Shown piece after piece: positions 1 through 11,301 of a DNA stretch of 64,000 nucleotides. The notes under the pieces were generated by a model. It saw only the letters and a program-made list of their open reading frames with translations, searched no databases and was not told the DNA's origin. The position numbers and the translations under genes were made by a program. Source of the stretch: Cryptomeria japonica (taxonomy: Eukaryota > Streptophyta > Pinopsida > Cupressales > Cupressaceae); contig NC_081408.1 of assembly GCF_030272615.1 (NCBI RefSeq), forward strand, positions 769,073,336-769,137,335. The letters are read 5' to 3'. The stretch's first letter is position 1. Each line of letters begins with the position of its first letter.

Positions 1-2
1 GT

Positions 3-1265
3 TGGGTGGATGTTTCAAATTTCCCAATCCTGAATGACAAAATCGCAGAGTTAGTGGCTGAACTCAAGAAGCGACCTTGTCAAATCTCTAACAAACAAGA
101 TAGTATTGTTTGGTGTGGTGCCAAAAGCGGGGAGTACTTTGCCAAACTTGGCTATGCGATCCAGGTTACCCAGGAAGAGAAGAAAGATTGGTTCAGCATC
201 TTATGTTGGAACAAAATGGTTTTGCCCAAGGCGGGTGCCTTCCTTTGGGTGGTCCTCCACTACAAATGCCTTACGGCTGAAAGGCTCAAGAGAATCGGTT
301 TTCATGGCCCTTCTCGGTGTTGTATGTGTGAAAGACAAGAGGAAAGTATTGATCATCTATTTTTGTCATGCCTTGTTGCTACGGCCTGTTGGGATTGGAT
401 CCAATCGGAGTTCCATTGGGCTAGCCCAAGACAAAATTGTCTTAAAGAACTTCTTATCAGCTGGCCAAGCAAAGGCAAACTCTACCATTGGTCTAGACTA
501 TGGATCTTTGCACCTTCAATGATTATTTGGCAACTCTGGAAAGAAAGGAGTAAACGAATATTTAAGGGGCTTTCTAGAGATACCAACCAAATCATCCGCA
601 CCATTAAGGATGCTATCATTGAAACAGCCAATAATAGAACAATCATCAAAAGGAAAACAATTTTTTCGAAATGGGATCATGAGATGGAGAACAAATGGAT
701 CAATTTGAAGCCTCTTAATCGGCCTCCAGCCAAAGGCCAAATTAATCGGGCAGAGATTAGATGGCAGGCTCCAATGTCTTTCAAGTGGAAACTTAACTTT
801 GATGGCTCCGCCAAAGGTAATCTAGGTAAGGGCGAAGCTGGTTGTGTCATTAGAGATGCTGATGGTAACTTCTTTTGTGGTGCGTCTAAGCGTTTGGATG
901 ACTGCACCAACAATGTGGTTGAGATGGAAGCGTTGGCCTTGGGAATCAAGCTTTGCATCAAATTTGACATTCACTATGTGGAAATTGAGGGGGATTCTCT
1001 GTTATGCATAAGAGCTATCTCCTCTGGTGGATTCCCGAATTGGCACTTGAATAATTGGGCTGAATACATTCATGGTCTCCTCACGAATGTCAAAGACTTC
1101 TCTCTAAGGCATGTTTATTGTGAAGCTAACAGGGCGGCGGACTGGGTAGCAAATCATGCAGTATTGCAGGACATTGAGATCATTGACGATCAAAATGTTG
1201 ATCGATGGCCTAGTCTCTCGCAAATAATAACTCAGGACAAGACCCCTAAAAGTGTAGGGCTATGA
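3..1265 (+). CDS. LINE (L1-like) ORF2, C-terminal part: RT zinc-binding domain and RNase H; cut by the window edge
   Basis: This is the end of the polyprotein of a non-LTR retrotransposon, which copies its RNA at a nicked genomic target. The frame is open to the left edge, so the true start lies outside; the apparent start at position 6 is only a GTG Val codon. From about residue 35 to 130 (counted from position 6) there is a reverse-transcriptase zinc-binding domain with a Cys-rich core (CCMCERQEESIDHLFLSC). Residues about 255-395 form a plant-type RNase H: NFDGSAKGN, VEMEALALG, IEGDSLLC and ANRAADWVAN carry the expected D, E, D, D. Plant L1 elements with a C-terminal RNase H are well known. 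No internal stop or frameshift is seen in 419 codons, so this copy looks fairly young or recently active. The RT and endonuclease domains are not in the window. Confidence 0.9.
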   Translation, partial: WVDVSNFPILNDKIAELVAELKKRPCQISNKQDSIVWCGAKSGEYFAKLGYAIQVTQEEKKDWFSILCWNKMVLPKAGAFLWVVLHYKCLTAERLKRIGFHGPSRCCMCERQEESIDHLFLSCLVATACWDWIQSEFHWASPRQNCLKELLISWPSKGKLYHWSRLWIFAPSMIIWQLWKERSKRIFKGLSRDTNQIIRTIKDAIIETANNRTIIKRKTIFSKWDHEMENKWINLKPLNRPPAKGQINRAEIRWQAPMSFKWKLNFDGSAKGNLGKGEAGCVIRDADGNFFCGASKRLDDCTNNVVEMEALALGIKLCIKFDIHYVEIEGDSLLCIRAISSGGFPNWHLNNWAEYIHGLLTNVKDFSLRHVYCEANRAADWVANHAVLQDIEIIDDQNVDRWPSLSQIITQDKTPKSVGL

Positions 1266-1440
1266 ATTGGTTGCCACTGATCTTCAGTTGTTCCCTTGGT
1301 ATAGAAACTTAGCATGACTTTCCGGCTAATAGTGGTCACCCGCCACTTCTGATATATGTTTGTGCACCGGTCAATAATGTATTTGGGAGCTACCCCCTCT
1401 AGTAGCACTTGTCCAATAAATAAAAAATCTCTTTAAATCA
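1266..1440 (+). other. LINE 3' untranslated region and tail
   Basis: This non-coding stretch follows the LINE stop codon. It ends in an A-rich segment with AATAAA at 1415-1420 followed by AAAAAA, as expected for a retroposed 3' end. I could not place the target duplication because the 5' end is outside the window. Confidence 0.55.
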
Positions 1441-3687
1441 ATGACATCAATTAAGAGCATTCCATGAAAGAATTCATCATTCAAATTTAAACAAACATTT
1501 CATTTCGAGTAAATTAAAACATTCATTTATGCAAGATGCATTCTATGAAAACTAATGTGGAGTGTGAGATTCCATCTCCATACAGAATTCAAAAAGCTAA
1601 AAGAACTCTACGCGAACCAAGTTCTCGCCTTCATCCACGTTCACGTGTTCCTGCATTCGCTTGCACTCGATTGTTCATCAGCAATTACAATCCCCAATTT
1701 TCACAATAAAAATAATTTAAATCATTCATTTGCAGTTAAATTTCCATTACAATCCAAATTCAATTTCATTAACAATCTAAATTCAATTTCGATTCCAATT
1801 TCATTTCTATTTCAATTTCATCCATATAACATAAATATAAATAATTTTCATAATTTAATCATTGCAATAAATATAGATAAAAACAATATGTGACACATGT
1901 AGAAACAATACATAAAGATCCACCATATCTTCAATGAAATCATATGTTTATTCCAACATAGACTTTGCAACAATCTCTGATCTTCTCCTCCTACTCTACT
2001 TCTACTTGCTAAAGAGCTATCAACTGTTAACCCTTACAAATGAAAAGGCAAAGCCTTTTATAGACATCTCGGTTACAATTCAAGGGCTAGGATTGACTTG
2101 GAATCAGTCACCGAGATTTGAATGATAAAACACTAATTAGGGCTAGTTCCAACTAACACCTTACATTTAATACTTGACCAATGAGATCGTTACAACATTC
2201 TGGACACATTTCCTTCCCTTGAATTTGGACCAATGAGAAATGAGGTTAGGTACATTGAATTTAGTGACCTCCACATGTGTAATGTTGATGAGTCAGGTTC
2301 ATTGAACTTGGACAAATTGACTTGGAATAATGTGATTGGTTGATGATGAATGGGCTCCACCTCAACATGCATATCTTTAAATTGTCCCTCTTGTCACAAA
2401 TAAGTCCTTGAATATTTATCAATATCTCTTGATACTTGACATTTCTAGCCTTTGACAAAATGGGTTATCTTCGCAAATTGCATCATCTTGATTAACTCTT
2501 CTAGAACCATCCACTTTCCTTGATCATTCTTGCATTTCATTCTCATGTTTGGGAATCCTTTGTCTCGAACATCCTATTGGCTTCACCCTCATCATTGTCT
2601 TAAAATTGTCTCTCCTTAGTGTAGTTCTTGACTTTATCTTGTGGAATACTTTGTTTATTTATCCAGCTTCTTCATGTCTTGGACCTCTCAAAATCGCTCT
2701 CCGTCCCTTGGAATTCTTCTTTTGTCATCCCCTTCATGTTGTAGTGTCTTTCCTTGTCTTCATCTGCATGGTTGAGTTCTTTCCTTTGATCTTAAGCTTT
2801 CAATGTTGTAGAGTCTTTCATCTCCTTCCATTTCTTTGCATGACCTTGTTGAGTCCTCCATCTTCCTTGCCTTGAATGTGTTGATCTCGTCCTTTGCACT
2901 TGGGTAATCCCATAATACTGGGTTACACTTTTTGGCCAAACTTGACACTGAAATCAGCATTTTGCATCGGATCTTTATTTTCTAACACTTATAGCAGCTA
3001 AACCATTAAGAATTTGAAGATGCAGTAAAATACTAATTTTTGAGATTTTTCATATAGATTCTAAATATATATTTTTTTAAATAATTAGAAATGAGTTATT
3101 CACATTGTTATGTAACTTTAACTAACCTAATATTTATAGTAATCAACATTTTTCAGAAGTGACATTTATTTGGTAATGCATAACATTTTTTATACTAAGA
3201 AGGAAACTCTAATTTTTAAAATATAGATTTGTCACACCAATATCTAGTGGATGGATATTTTTCCATAATTTTTTGTTACATATATATTTTTTATTTAATT
3301 TTTGAAGTTAAGGTAATTATAATTTGGACATAGGTGTATTCTATAATGCATAACTTTTTGTGTATGCATTTGAATTAACTTCTTCTTTTTGTGTTGAAAT
3401 GAGGATATCAATACCTAGGGAAAATATATTTTCTTACAATTTTTTTTTTTTTATTTTAAAAATTTTCCACGTGTGAAACACAATCCTTATTGTTCGATGA
3501 AAAACCTACATTCATGAGCAATAAAACATAATATATTAATGAAATTAAATATATTAAAAATTATACTATTTGGAAAGCTTATAATAAGGACCTACATAAA
3601 AAAAACTTTTAAATGAATTCATTTGACCTCCGAAAAGCTAATGTAAAAGTGGTTTTCTATCAACATTTTGATAGGTGTGAAGGAGAC
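1441..3687. other. Non-genic stretch, mostly AT-rich
   Basis: No gene is supported. 1700-1880 is low-complexity AATTTC/ATTTCA sequence. 1860-2300 resembles other LTR fragments in the window (listed separately). 2500-2990 is pyrimidine-rich and shows only short spurious frames. 3000-3610 is plain AT-rich DNA. Confidence 0.6.
1860..2300 (-). repeat. Degraded LTR fragment of the ORF-X-associated family
   Basis: Segments such as ATATCTTCAATGAAATC, the CTCTACTTCTACTTGCT tract and CACTAATTAGGGCTAG line up in the same order with 42,490-42,620 and 43,990-44,200. Those regions in turn match, on the opposite strand, the last kilobase of the insertion ending at 33,786. It is an old partial copy with no clear ends. 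Confidence 0.4.
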
Positions 3688-4818
3688 TGTAATGGACACC
3701 CTGGAATGCCCAAAAACCATACCAACTGCTGCTACGAATTTTATCAAACAGTTTGCATCCAACTCCTTATTTCTCTGTTTAATGTTTTAAATTCCCTTAT
3801 GGCTCTAGAAATGAAATGTTGGTTTGTTTTACATGGAATTGAAATCACAGAATATGAACAAGAATGAAACTACAATAATATGCAACTGGAAATTGAACTA
3901 CTGCTGATATGATATTATTTTCAGAATTAATCAAATACATAGCAGATTTTTTCAACTCACTAAATACTCCAGCAATAATGCTCCATCAAATGTTTTCCAA
4001 TCTTGCTGCTACAATGACATGAATAGTGCCACGTGAATAGTGTCGCATGAATAGTACCTACGTGAATAGTGTTGCGGCCTGTAGCTGAAAATGCACCCAA
4101 ATAGTGTTGCTGCCTATGGCTGGAAATGCACCTAGAATGCACCCAATCTGCTTGTTAATGAAGCTGAAAGCAATGGATTCCAAAGGCCAAACCCCAAGGG
4201 AATGACATCTAGAATGTCACACGAGAGGATAGATGTCCTCTAATGCCAAGAACGGATCTGCAACTCACACATCAATTTCTTCTCAAATTCAACCTGCTGA
4301 ATGAAGCCACAAAAGCTTCCTTTTATTCTTTCTCCAAGGGTCGACCCAACTCACTTAAGCAATGTGGGATAAAACATGTGCAATATAAAACATATTAAAA
4401 TATTCACTTATGTCTCCCTTGGATGCCCCTTTGATTTGCACACATCCCCATAAAATAAATATTAAAGTAACACTTTAATATTTTACAATTAAATTAAATG
4501 TTACTTTAATAACACTTCAGGCATTAAAATATACTAGCAATCGAACTCCGAATAGCGCGACTGATAACTCGTCGGAAAGCTCTCGCCAAGGAGTATCGAA
4601 TCCAATCACCAAAACTAGCCTCCGTTGTGTCCTGTTGACTTACTAAAAATAGTGAGTATGCCTGAAACTAAGTAAATCAACTCTGTGTTGGCCTAAACTG
4701 GAAATGACTAGGCCAAAACACTCTAGGATTCCTTTAAACCCTTCGTTAGCCCTCGGGACCATGTAGAGCTAGGCTAATGCACATATTCTTGGTCAACTGC
4801 TAAAGTGGGGACATTACA
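3688..4818 (+). mobile_element. Solo LTR (TGTAATG...ACATTACA family), TSD GAGAC
   Basis: The element starts TGTAATGGACACC and ends GTGGGGACATTACA. The 5 bp before it (3683-3687) and after it (4819-4823) are both GAGAC. No internal region, PBS or coding sequence is present, so this is a solo LTR of 1,131 bp left by LTR-LTR recombination. Its end matches those of the LTRs ending at 22,891 and 26,289. A short internal array of GTGAATAGTG-like motifs lies at about 4018-4070. Confidence 0.85.
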
Positions 4819-4823
4819 GAGAC

Positions 4824-5346
4824 TCCATTGTAGGTATGATTTAAGAGTAGGGAGGTTCTTTCCAAGGGATTTTGATCTAACTCTCTTCAATTAGTTACTT
4901 CAAATGGAACCTCTCAATGCTTAAATCATTATATTTTCTAAAAAATGTATGATTTCAACAAAAATCAGGATGTACCAACAAGTGTAACCCAGCATTGTGG
5001 GATCACCCACTTGCATCTTCTCCTTTGAAATCATTCCTACAAGAGAGAAAGGAAAAATTCCTTGGATTATGATTGTGAGTAAACCCCGATGTTGATTATA
5101 GGATTCCATTGAATGAAATACAAGAAAATCATCATTCCTATTTTCCATGTTGTGAAGGAATTTTCCATGGGGGGATTTGATGCCTCTCAAGAAATGTAGA
5201 GCATACTTTCACATAAGAGTGGAAATATTGAGCACTTTGAGCCTTGGAAAGGAAATGTTGGAGCCGAAAGGAAACTAGTGCAAGGAAATTTCAATGCGAA
5301 AATGAGACTAGTGCAAGGGAATTTCTACATTTCCATACTTATGACT
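4824..5346. other. Non-genic stretch with a short duplication
   Basis: No gene is seen. ACTAGTGCAAGGAAATTTC (about 5274) recurs as ACTAGTGCAAGGGAATTTC about 38 bp later, a small local duplication. Confidence 0.5.
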
Positions 5347-5627
5347 TGTGTAATGTTTTCACACATCACTCCATTGAAAATGGGGACCCTCACTTTTTTG
5401 CCTCCTATCTTAGGTGTTTTAGTTTAGTTGTCTTAGTTTGGCAATCGCCATAGCCTTTAATCTTTTGCTTGTATGAGGGTTTGTACTGTTGGTTTGAGTT
5501 AGATGTTACCCTTGGTATATCTTAGGATGCAATGCCTCATTGTTAGGGTAAGTTAGGTTAGTCCCATTCTCATGAATGAGTGTCGGGATGGAGAATTGAG
5601 GTAAAAATGCTAATGGTTGCACAATCT

Positions 5628-5722
5628 TGTCAAAATTGCTCAAATTGCTAAAAGTTGTCAATATTGTCCAATGTTGTCAAAGTTGTCAAAAGTTGTCAAG
5701 ATTTGTCAAAAGTTGTCAAGGT
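5628..5722 (+). repeat. Short tandem array of AAAGTTGTCAA-type units
   Basis: About seven imperfect units of TTGTCAA spaced 11-20 bp apart lie in the host element, upstream of its TTGTGCA array. Confidence 0.7.
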
Positions 5723-5916
5723 GCAGGATGTTGTTAGGAATGGATACAAGGATAAGAAGTGGTAAGCTTTCTTGTAATTCTGCTAGGAATTGCAAGTATA
5801 ATGCCTAATGTCATGAATTACAAGTTCACATTTTGCAAGACCTAGGTGGGGAAAATGTATCAAAATTTGGCAAAATCAGGACTCAACCCCCTTGCACCAC
5901 AAATATACACTAACAT

Positions 5917-6182
5917 TTGTGCAAGAGAATAGAATTGGTGCGCTCAGGGTAAATGAGGAAATCGAATTCAAAAATTGTCTAAATCATGATCAAAACCCCC
6001 CTCACTGTGCAAATTAATCAAGTTCATGCACACCACTGTGTGGACAAGGGCTCAAAATCTGACCTAGTTTGTGCATGAGACCCCCCTGCCCTTGCACTAA
6101 GTTGTGCATGTACACCTCTCAAGGGTGCTCCCTTTTGTGCAAATGTAACACTCAAAACTGCCCTCATGATGCAAGTTGTCAT
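5917..6182 (+). repeat. TTGTGCA motif array, left half
   Basis: TTGTGCA or close variants occur at about 5917, 6005, 6069, 6102, 6135 and 6172, on a spacing of about 33 bp or twice that. C-rich stretches lie between them. This is the left part of the array cut at 6230. Confidence 0.6.
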
Positions 6183-7995
6183 TCAAAGAATTGTCTAAGT
6201 ATGGTTTCAAGGGGGCTTCAACTTGTATCTTGAAATATCCCCTGTCCAACGGATGACTGAAAACAAGGAATATTTTGCTAATGGTCTCTGATTTTTGGAT
6301 TTATATAGGCTGCTGATAAGTTTGTCTCAGATTGAAAACAAGAAGTTAACAGTGACTATGACAAATATAAGTGTGCTTTGATGATTGGAGGGCTAGTCTA
6401 AGATGCTCACACAACTAACTTAAGAGTTTGATACCAAATAAGACACAGAGATAACACTTTCAGTCAACTGTCATTTAAGAAAACACATATCATGCATCCT
6501 CAGAAAGAAGGTAAAATGTAAACCCAAACTTCTCTATTCATATGATGGACAAATTAGCATTACATAGACAGTCTAGGCAGCTTAATGAACAAAATCATTG
6601 ACTGTTATTAATGATCAATTCTCAGACTTCTGAAGACTCAAAACCTGCAACTATTCTCTTGCATTCACACTGTAAATTTGGTGAGGAACCTGGCCAAGAC
6701 GCTTTATAGAAGCAAGCTAGGAATGGTGTCCAAAGACTCTCCAAAAGCTAAATCGAACCTCTTCCAAATTCGCCTTTACTGCTGCAGTGTATAGGTCTGA
6801 GATCACAGTGAATGACAGCTGGTATTGATGGTATGATGAATCAATAAGGATCCGGTCAACTACTGAGAGGGGGGGGTGAATCAGTAGTTAGAAAAATGAC
6901 ATAAACTTTTCACCAAACAAAAACCTCTCAAGACAAACTCAGAACTGACTGGTTCAAACACTAAACTAACAAATTGCAATATCACTGTCAAGTAAACCGG
7001 TTTGACTGACATAACAAAATAACACTAAAACAACTCTGAAACTCTCAAAACCTTTTAATCAAAACATCCAAATACTTTATTGACAAAAGTAAAAGCACAT
7101 TTCAGATTGTTGTCGGTCATCATATCATATCTAAGTGGATTTAGCAGTTAAGAAAATTAACCATGGCAAACATAACCACAAAAACATTCACCACTTGACA
7201 CAATGATTTTGACGTGGAAACCCAAATGAGAAAGACCACGGTGGGGATGAATACCCACAAGTATTCTGAACTCTTCTAAAGTTCGCCCTGTTAGGAGCCA
7301 AGCCTGTTAAAGCTTTACAATAAGTCCTATTAAGAACAGATCCTGTTAGGGACCACCCGGTTAAGGGATTGACTATAATGCCCTATTAGAAGAAATACCT
7401 TGTTAGGAGTAACCTCGGTAGAGGATTTGAAATCCAAGCTAATGGATCACCTGGCTAGAGGATTTAAATAACACTAAGCTTGTTAGAGCTTACCCGGTTA
7501 AGGGATTTGACTGTTGTAATTGTTAGAGAACAATAGGGGTTTGTTGATCTGGTGAATAGCACTACTCTGCTTGATCAGATCCTTTTCATGCTCCTTTCTG
7601 CCTTTACACATACTGCAAATACATCTCCTGGTTCGACAACCAATCACTCTTACATTCAACTAGAATTGCCAACACTACAACAAAACAACTCATCGACCTT
7701 ATAAGCAAAACAATAGGTCGGTAACACATCACAAACCTAAGATCTCATAGAGATTACAAACAAATTGGTTCAAGTATGACCGTTGTATTACATAGCAATC
7801 ATTGCACATCATTCAAGACAACCTCGACCGTTCCTTGATCACCTCTTCATCGATCCCTGTAACTCATCACGCGGTTTCTATTACATGCAATGAACTCGTT
7901 CATTCCCAAGATAAAATCGTTATCTCTACATGCCAAAAACCATTTGAAACTCTTCTCATACAACATGCATACGTGGCATAATCATTACCGCTCAT

Positions 7996-8305
7996 TGTTT
8001 GCCACATACGAGTAAACCTTAATTGCAGAAAGTAAATGCACAGAACATACTTGACAGATATTAAATAACCAGTTTCTGTATTAATTCAACAGTCCATGTA
8101 CATCAAGTGCTTATAACATTACATCAGACACGACTATCATGATGATACTTCGAAGGAAAGGTATGCAATATATAATACCCGAAGGGGTGCGACCAACCAT
8201 CGTGTCCAACTGCCCTTCGGGATGACTAACTGACTGACCGCCGTAACTCATTATTACCGACGACACATAAACGACAACATGACATAATGATTATTCCCGG
8301 CAACA
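7996..8305 (-). repeat. 3' LTR of the minus-strand gypsy-like element
   Basis: This 310-bp LTR pairs base for base with 13719-14028. Inside, CTTCGAAGG and CCCGAAGGGG are short palindromic motifs. Confidence 0.9.
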
Positions 8306-9371
8306 TCATCCCCCCCAAGAAAAGAAGTCATCTCCGGACGACTTAATACAAAATAGAGATGACATTAAACAAAACCAAGGTAGAGAACTGCTAATGCCAG
8401 TCGAGCTCGGAACTTATACACCTACTGCATCCTCACCTGAAAACCCTTTTCTACTACCATCCGATGCTCAAGTGCGGATCTCAACATTATTGCTTCCGCA
8501 AGGAGTTCTTTTTTTTTCCTTGACATCACAGTCGTCCGATGCCTAAACCAAACTTGTCTGCAAAACACGCTTTTCAGTCTCAGCCTCCACCAACTGCTAC
8601 TCAAATGATACTGTCTCCATAGCCAATTTGTCCTCGATAGCCACCTGCGCTGCCCTCTCGGCATTCAACACTTGGGTACGCTGAGCTAAGTCTCATGCTA
8701 CTACTGCCTCCAACTTGGTGGTTAGCTCCTCCCAAGCCCTCTGTGCATCCACCAAGGCAACCTCAAGTCCAGCCGAGACATACTCCAAGTTCCTCAAAGC
8801 GTACCATTCCTGCCTGGAGGTGGCCACAACTCTCGGGCACAAAGGCTACGAGACACCTCAAATCCTCCCTCACACTCCCCAAAGTTTGATAACAGAACTG
8901 AATAACTCCTCGGTGCCGTATGACTTCGCGTGCCTACAATGCCTTCCCTCAGACTCTGTTTGTTCGCAACCTCCAAATCTGTCTCCCTCTACGGCGTATG
9001 GCTTCCCCGCCAATGCTTAGCTTTAGGTTTCTTTCTCACAGTACGGGACAACCCAACACTTACTGTGCCTTCTCTGATGCCCTTCGCTCAACTCAAAAAG
9101 TGTATTGTAGCTCAAAAATAAACTGGGGGTCTAGGGGCAGTGCCCCCAGCGGGGTCGAGGGGCAGCGCCCCCGCCGCCAACACCACTTTAACACCTTCAG
9201 AACCACATGGAAGTCCATGGCGCACATCATTTTTGTGATATTTTTAAGATGCCAAAAACCTGCTTCTTCACTCTAAGTTTTCAGCGTCCTGGCTCCGTCG
9301 TCGAATGATTTTTCAATCTCATCGTCGTTTTTTTTTCCCATTGTAATTGGCACCCTAGCCATACAACCTCC

Positions 9372-9596
9372 CCGTACAGTCAACAACAACATTGCCACCT
9401 CCAATCATACAGCCACCTTCCCGTGCGGTCAACACCCTCCTTACCGTACAGTTACACCTTCAGCGTACAGACAACATGGTCAACCGGTCAACACCCTCCT
9501 TATCGTACGGTCACACCTCCGGCGTACGGACAACATGGTCAGCCGTACACACCGTACGGTCCTCCTTTCACACGCCCACTCGTAGTTCAACCTTAC
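9372..9596 (-). repeat. Array of CCGTAC/GTACGG motifs, about 20-bp spacing
   Basis: CCGTAC or one-base variants occur at about 9372, 9405, 9421, 9444, 9463, 9503, 9522, 9543, 9552 and 9591. The intervals are mostly 19-23 bp or double that. The same motif, in the other orientation, forms the array in the LTRs at 34,600-34,905 and 36,645-36,950. Confidence 0.7.
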
Positions 9597-9706
9597 GGTG
9601 GACCATTGACAACGGAGCGGTTGCGTGTGTTTGTGCGTTGTGCGTTCAGGCTGCTTGTGCATGTTTTATATCTCCGTTGGCAGTGATGTCCACCACACGG
9701 TGGTGT

Positions 9707-9893
9707 CCACCGTTGGTGGTCCACCGTCGGTGTTACCACCGCACGATGGTTCCACCGTCGATGTTGCCGCCACCGGTGGTCCACTGCATGGTGGTTACAC
9801 CGTTGGTGTTGCCATCGCATGGTGGTCCACCGCCGGTGGTCCCACCGTCGGTGTTGCCACCGCACGATGGTCCCACCGGTGATAGTCCCACCG
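9707..9893. repeat. 15-bp tandem array of CCACCG/CGGTGG palindromic units
   Basis: CCACCG-type cores occur at 9707, 9721, 9736, 9752, 9770, 9781, 9796, 9812, 9827, 9842, 9857, 9873 and 9888, almost all 15-16 bp apart. Many units contain CACCG followed by CGGTG, so each can fold back on itself. Confidence 0.8.
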
Positions 9894-10179
9894 TGGCTTC
9901 CAACTTTTTTTTCTTTTTTAAAATTTTAAATTCAACCGTACAGTCAACTGTCGTACGGACTCGTACGATCGTATGGTTTTTTCCCTAAGTGTCCAGATTC
10001 GGCTCGGGTTTCGTGCCTCTAGGATCGCCCTTTCTCGGTTTGCCTCACCCGAGAGTCTCCCGCTTTGGTCCCGTGCCTCTCGAGTCACCTGCTGGGCCTC
10101 TTAGGTCCCCTTCCATCCTATCGGGTTCCCCTTCAGACTCGTGGGTGTCCTTTCAGCCTCTCGGGTCCCCTGTGTGCTT

Positions 10180-10300
10180 CTCGTGGTAGGGTTTCAATTT
10201 GGACCCGTCGGTGGCAAGTCTATTTTCAATGGCCATTCGAAGACTTGGAACCACAAATTCTACAGGGACCACGGTCTCCTTCCCGTACATAAGAAGAAGA
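10180..10300 (-). pseudogene. Integrase C-terminal remnant (gypsy-type)
   Basis: The minus-strand frame here reads MYGKETVVPVEFVVPSLRMA, matching the conserved YGxEAVxPVE segment near the end of gypsy integrases. The integrase catalytic core and the whole RT/RNase H are missing, so an internal deletion joins the protease region to this scrap. Confidence 0.7.
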
Positions 10301-10482
10301 AGAATAATAAAGATTTTGAAGGCTGCAACCTTCCACATAGGGTTCCAGTCATCTCCGGCAAGGATGACCTTGGGATCACTTGCCTTTCCCAGATTTGTCT
10401 CCTTCAAATTCAAATTTACCTCGTGATACTTGATGGGTTCTTCCTGGTGTGCGGTGGTGTCACTCACACGGGCGTCTCCCTT

Positions 10483-11301
10483 CTAATATTCTCTGTATTC
10501 CGGCAGGTACACCTCCTCTGTTACTTGCTCTGGTTCTTCTACTTCGAGCCTGTAGCTCTGGAACATTTCGTAATCCTCCATCTGCCAGTGGAAGAGGCCA
10601 TTCATGGAGTCCCCATCATCCCCCGAGCATGCTTCCAACTCTAATATCCCTTCGTCACTGGGCTCCATTCTGCGGCGGTCTTCATCCCTACCCAATTGGT
10701 CTCCTTCAGATTCAGACTCGGAGGAGGATGCCAACTCCTCGCTCACCATCTGCGTACAGAGATCGATCACGTATTTCCTCCCCGCGCTTTCCAAGCAGAG
10801 CGTATTCCGCTTCCAATTATGGTTCGCCTTTGCTGCAATTAGCCACCCACGTCCGAGAATGGTGTCGTACCCTTTCTGCTTTAGTGGAATCACTACAAAA
10901 TCCAGTACGAATGGCTGCATGCCAATCATCACCCACTAGCTCGTGAGGGTACCTAGGGGTTTAATCCCGTGTTGATCTATCCCTAACAGATTGAACATGG
11001 GGAGCCACAATGTAGGCTTCCCCAGTTTTTTCCATGTCTCCTCTGGGAGCACATTTACTCCTGACCCTCTATCCACAATTGTGTCCATGAAGGTAGTCCT
11101 GAGGATGCCCATTTCTACCACCGTCGGGTGGTGTCCACTGTTGACTACTAGCAACATAGGGTCGGTTGAAGGGCTGACGGGAACCTCCACCTGCGGTGCA
11201 CTCGAAGGTGCATGTGCGGTGCTTTGCACATTGCTAAGGATGGCAGTCCTCAAATGTGGCATGGAGTCTAGAAGGTCTTTTACCTTTATCGGCACCTCCA
11301 T
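10483..11301 (-). pseudogene. Retroviral-type aspartic protease region of the gypsy-like element
   Basis: Two consecutive minus-strand frames (10936-11301 and 10483-10932) cover a protease-like domain. The active-site loop appears as IVDRGSGVNVLPEE, where the usual D-S/T-G is disturbed (DRG). A later conserved turn reads YDTILGRGWL. The tail is very acidic (SSSESESEGDQLGRDEDRR). In-frame stops separate it from gag. Protease normally cuts the Gag-Pol precursor; this copy is probably inactive. Confidence 0.7.

Larger units (their letters stand above)
8306..10150 (-). other. Non-autonomous 3' region of the gypsy-like element
   Basis: On the minus strand this stretch between the integrase scrap and the 3' LTR has no intact gene. 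The part 8,880 to 8,430 reads as a stop-interrupted, Ala/Glu/Leu-rich coiled-coil-like sequence (AWEELTTKLEAVVA, then VLNAERAAQVAIEDKLAMET), perhaps the relic of an extra ORF. 9134-9171 contains two GC-rich hairpins (GGGGCAGTGCCCC and GGGGCAGCGCCCC). Two arrays at 9372-9596 and 9707-9893 are listed separately. The 198-residue plus-strand frame here is an artefact of those arrays. Confidence 0.55.

Noticed and set aside
9392-9988. 198-residue Pro/Thr/Val-rich plus-strand ORF
   Set aside because: It is produced by the CCGTAC and CCACCG arrays on the non-coding strand of the gypsy-like element and has no protein-family features.
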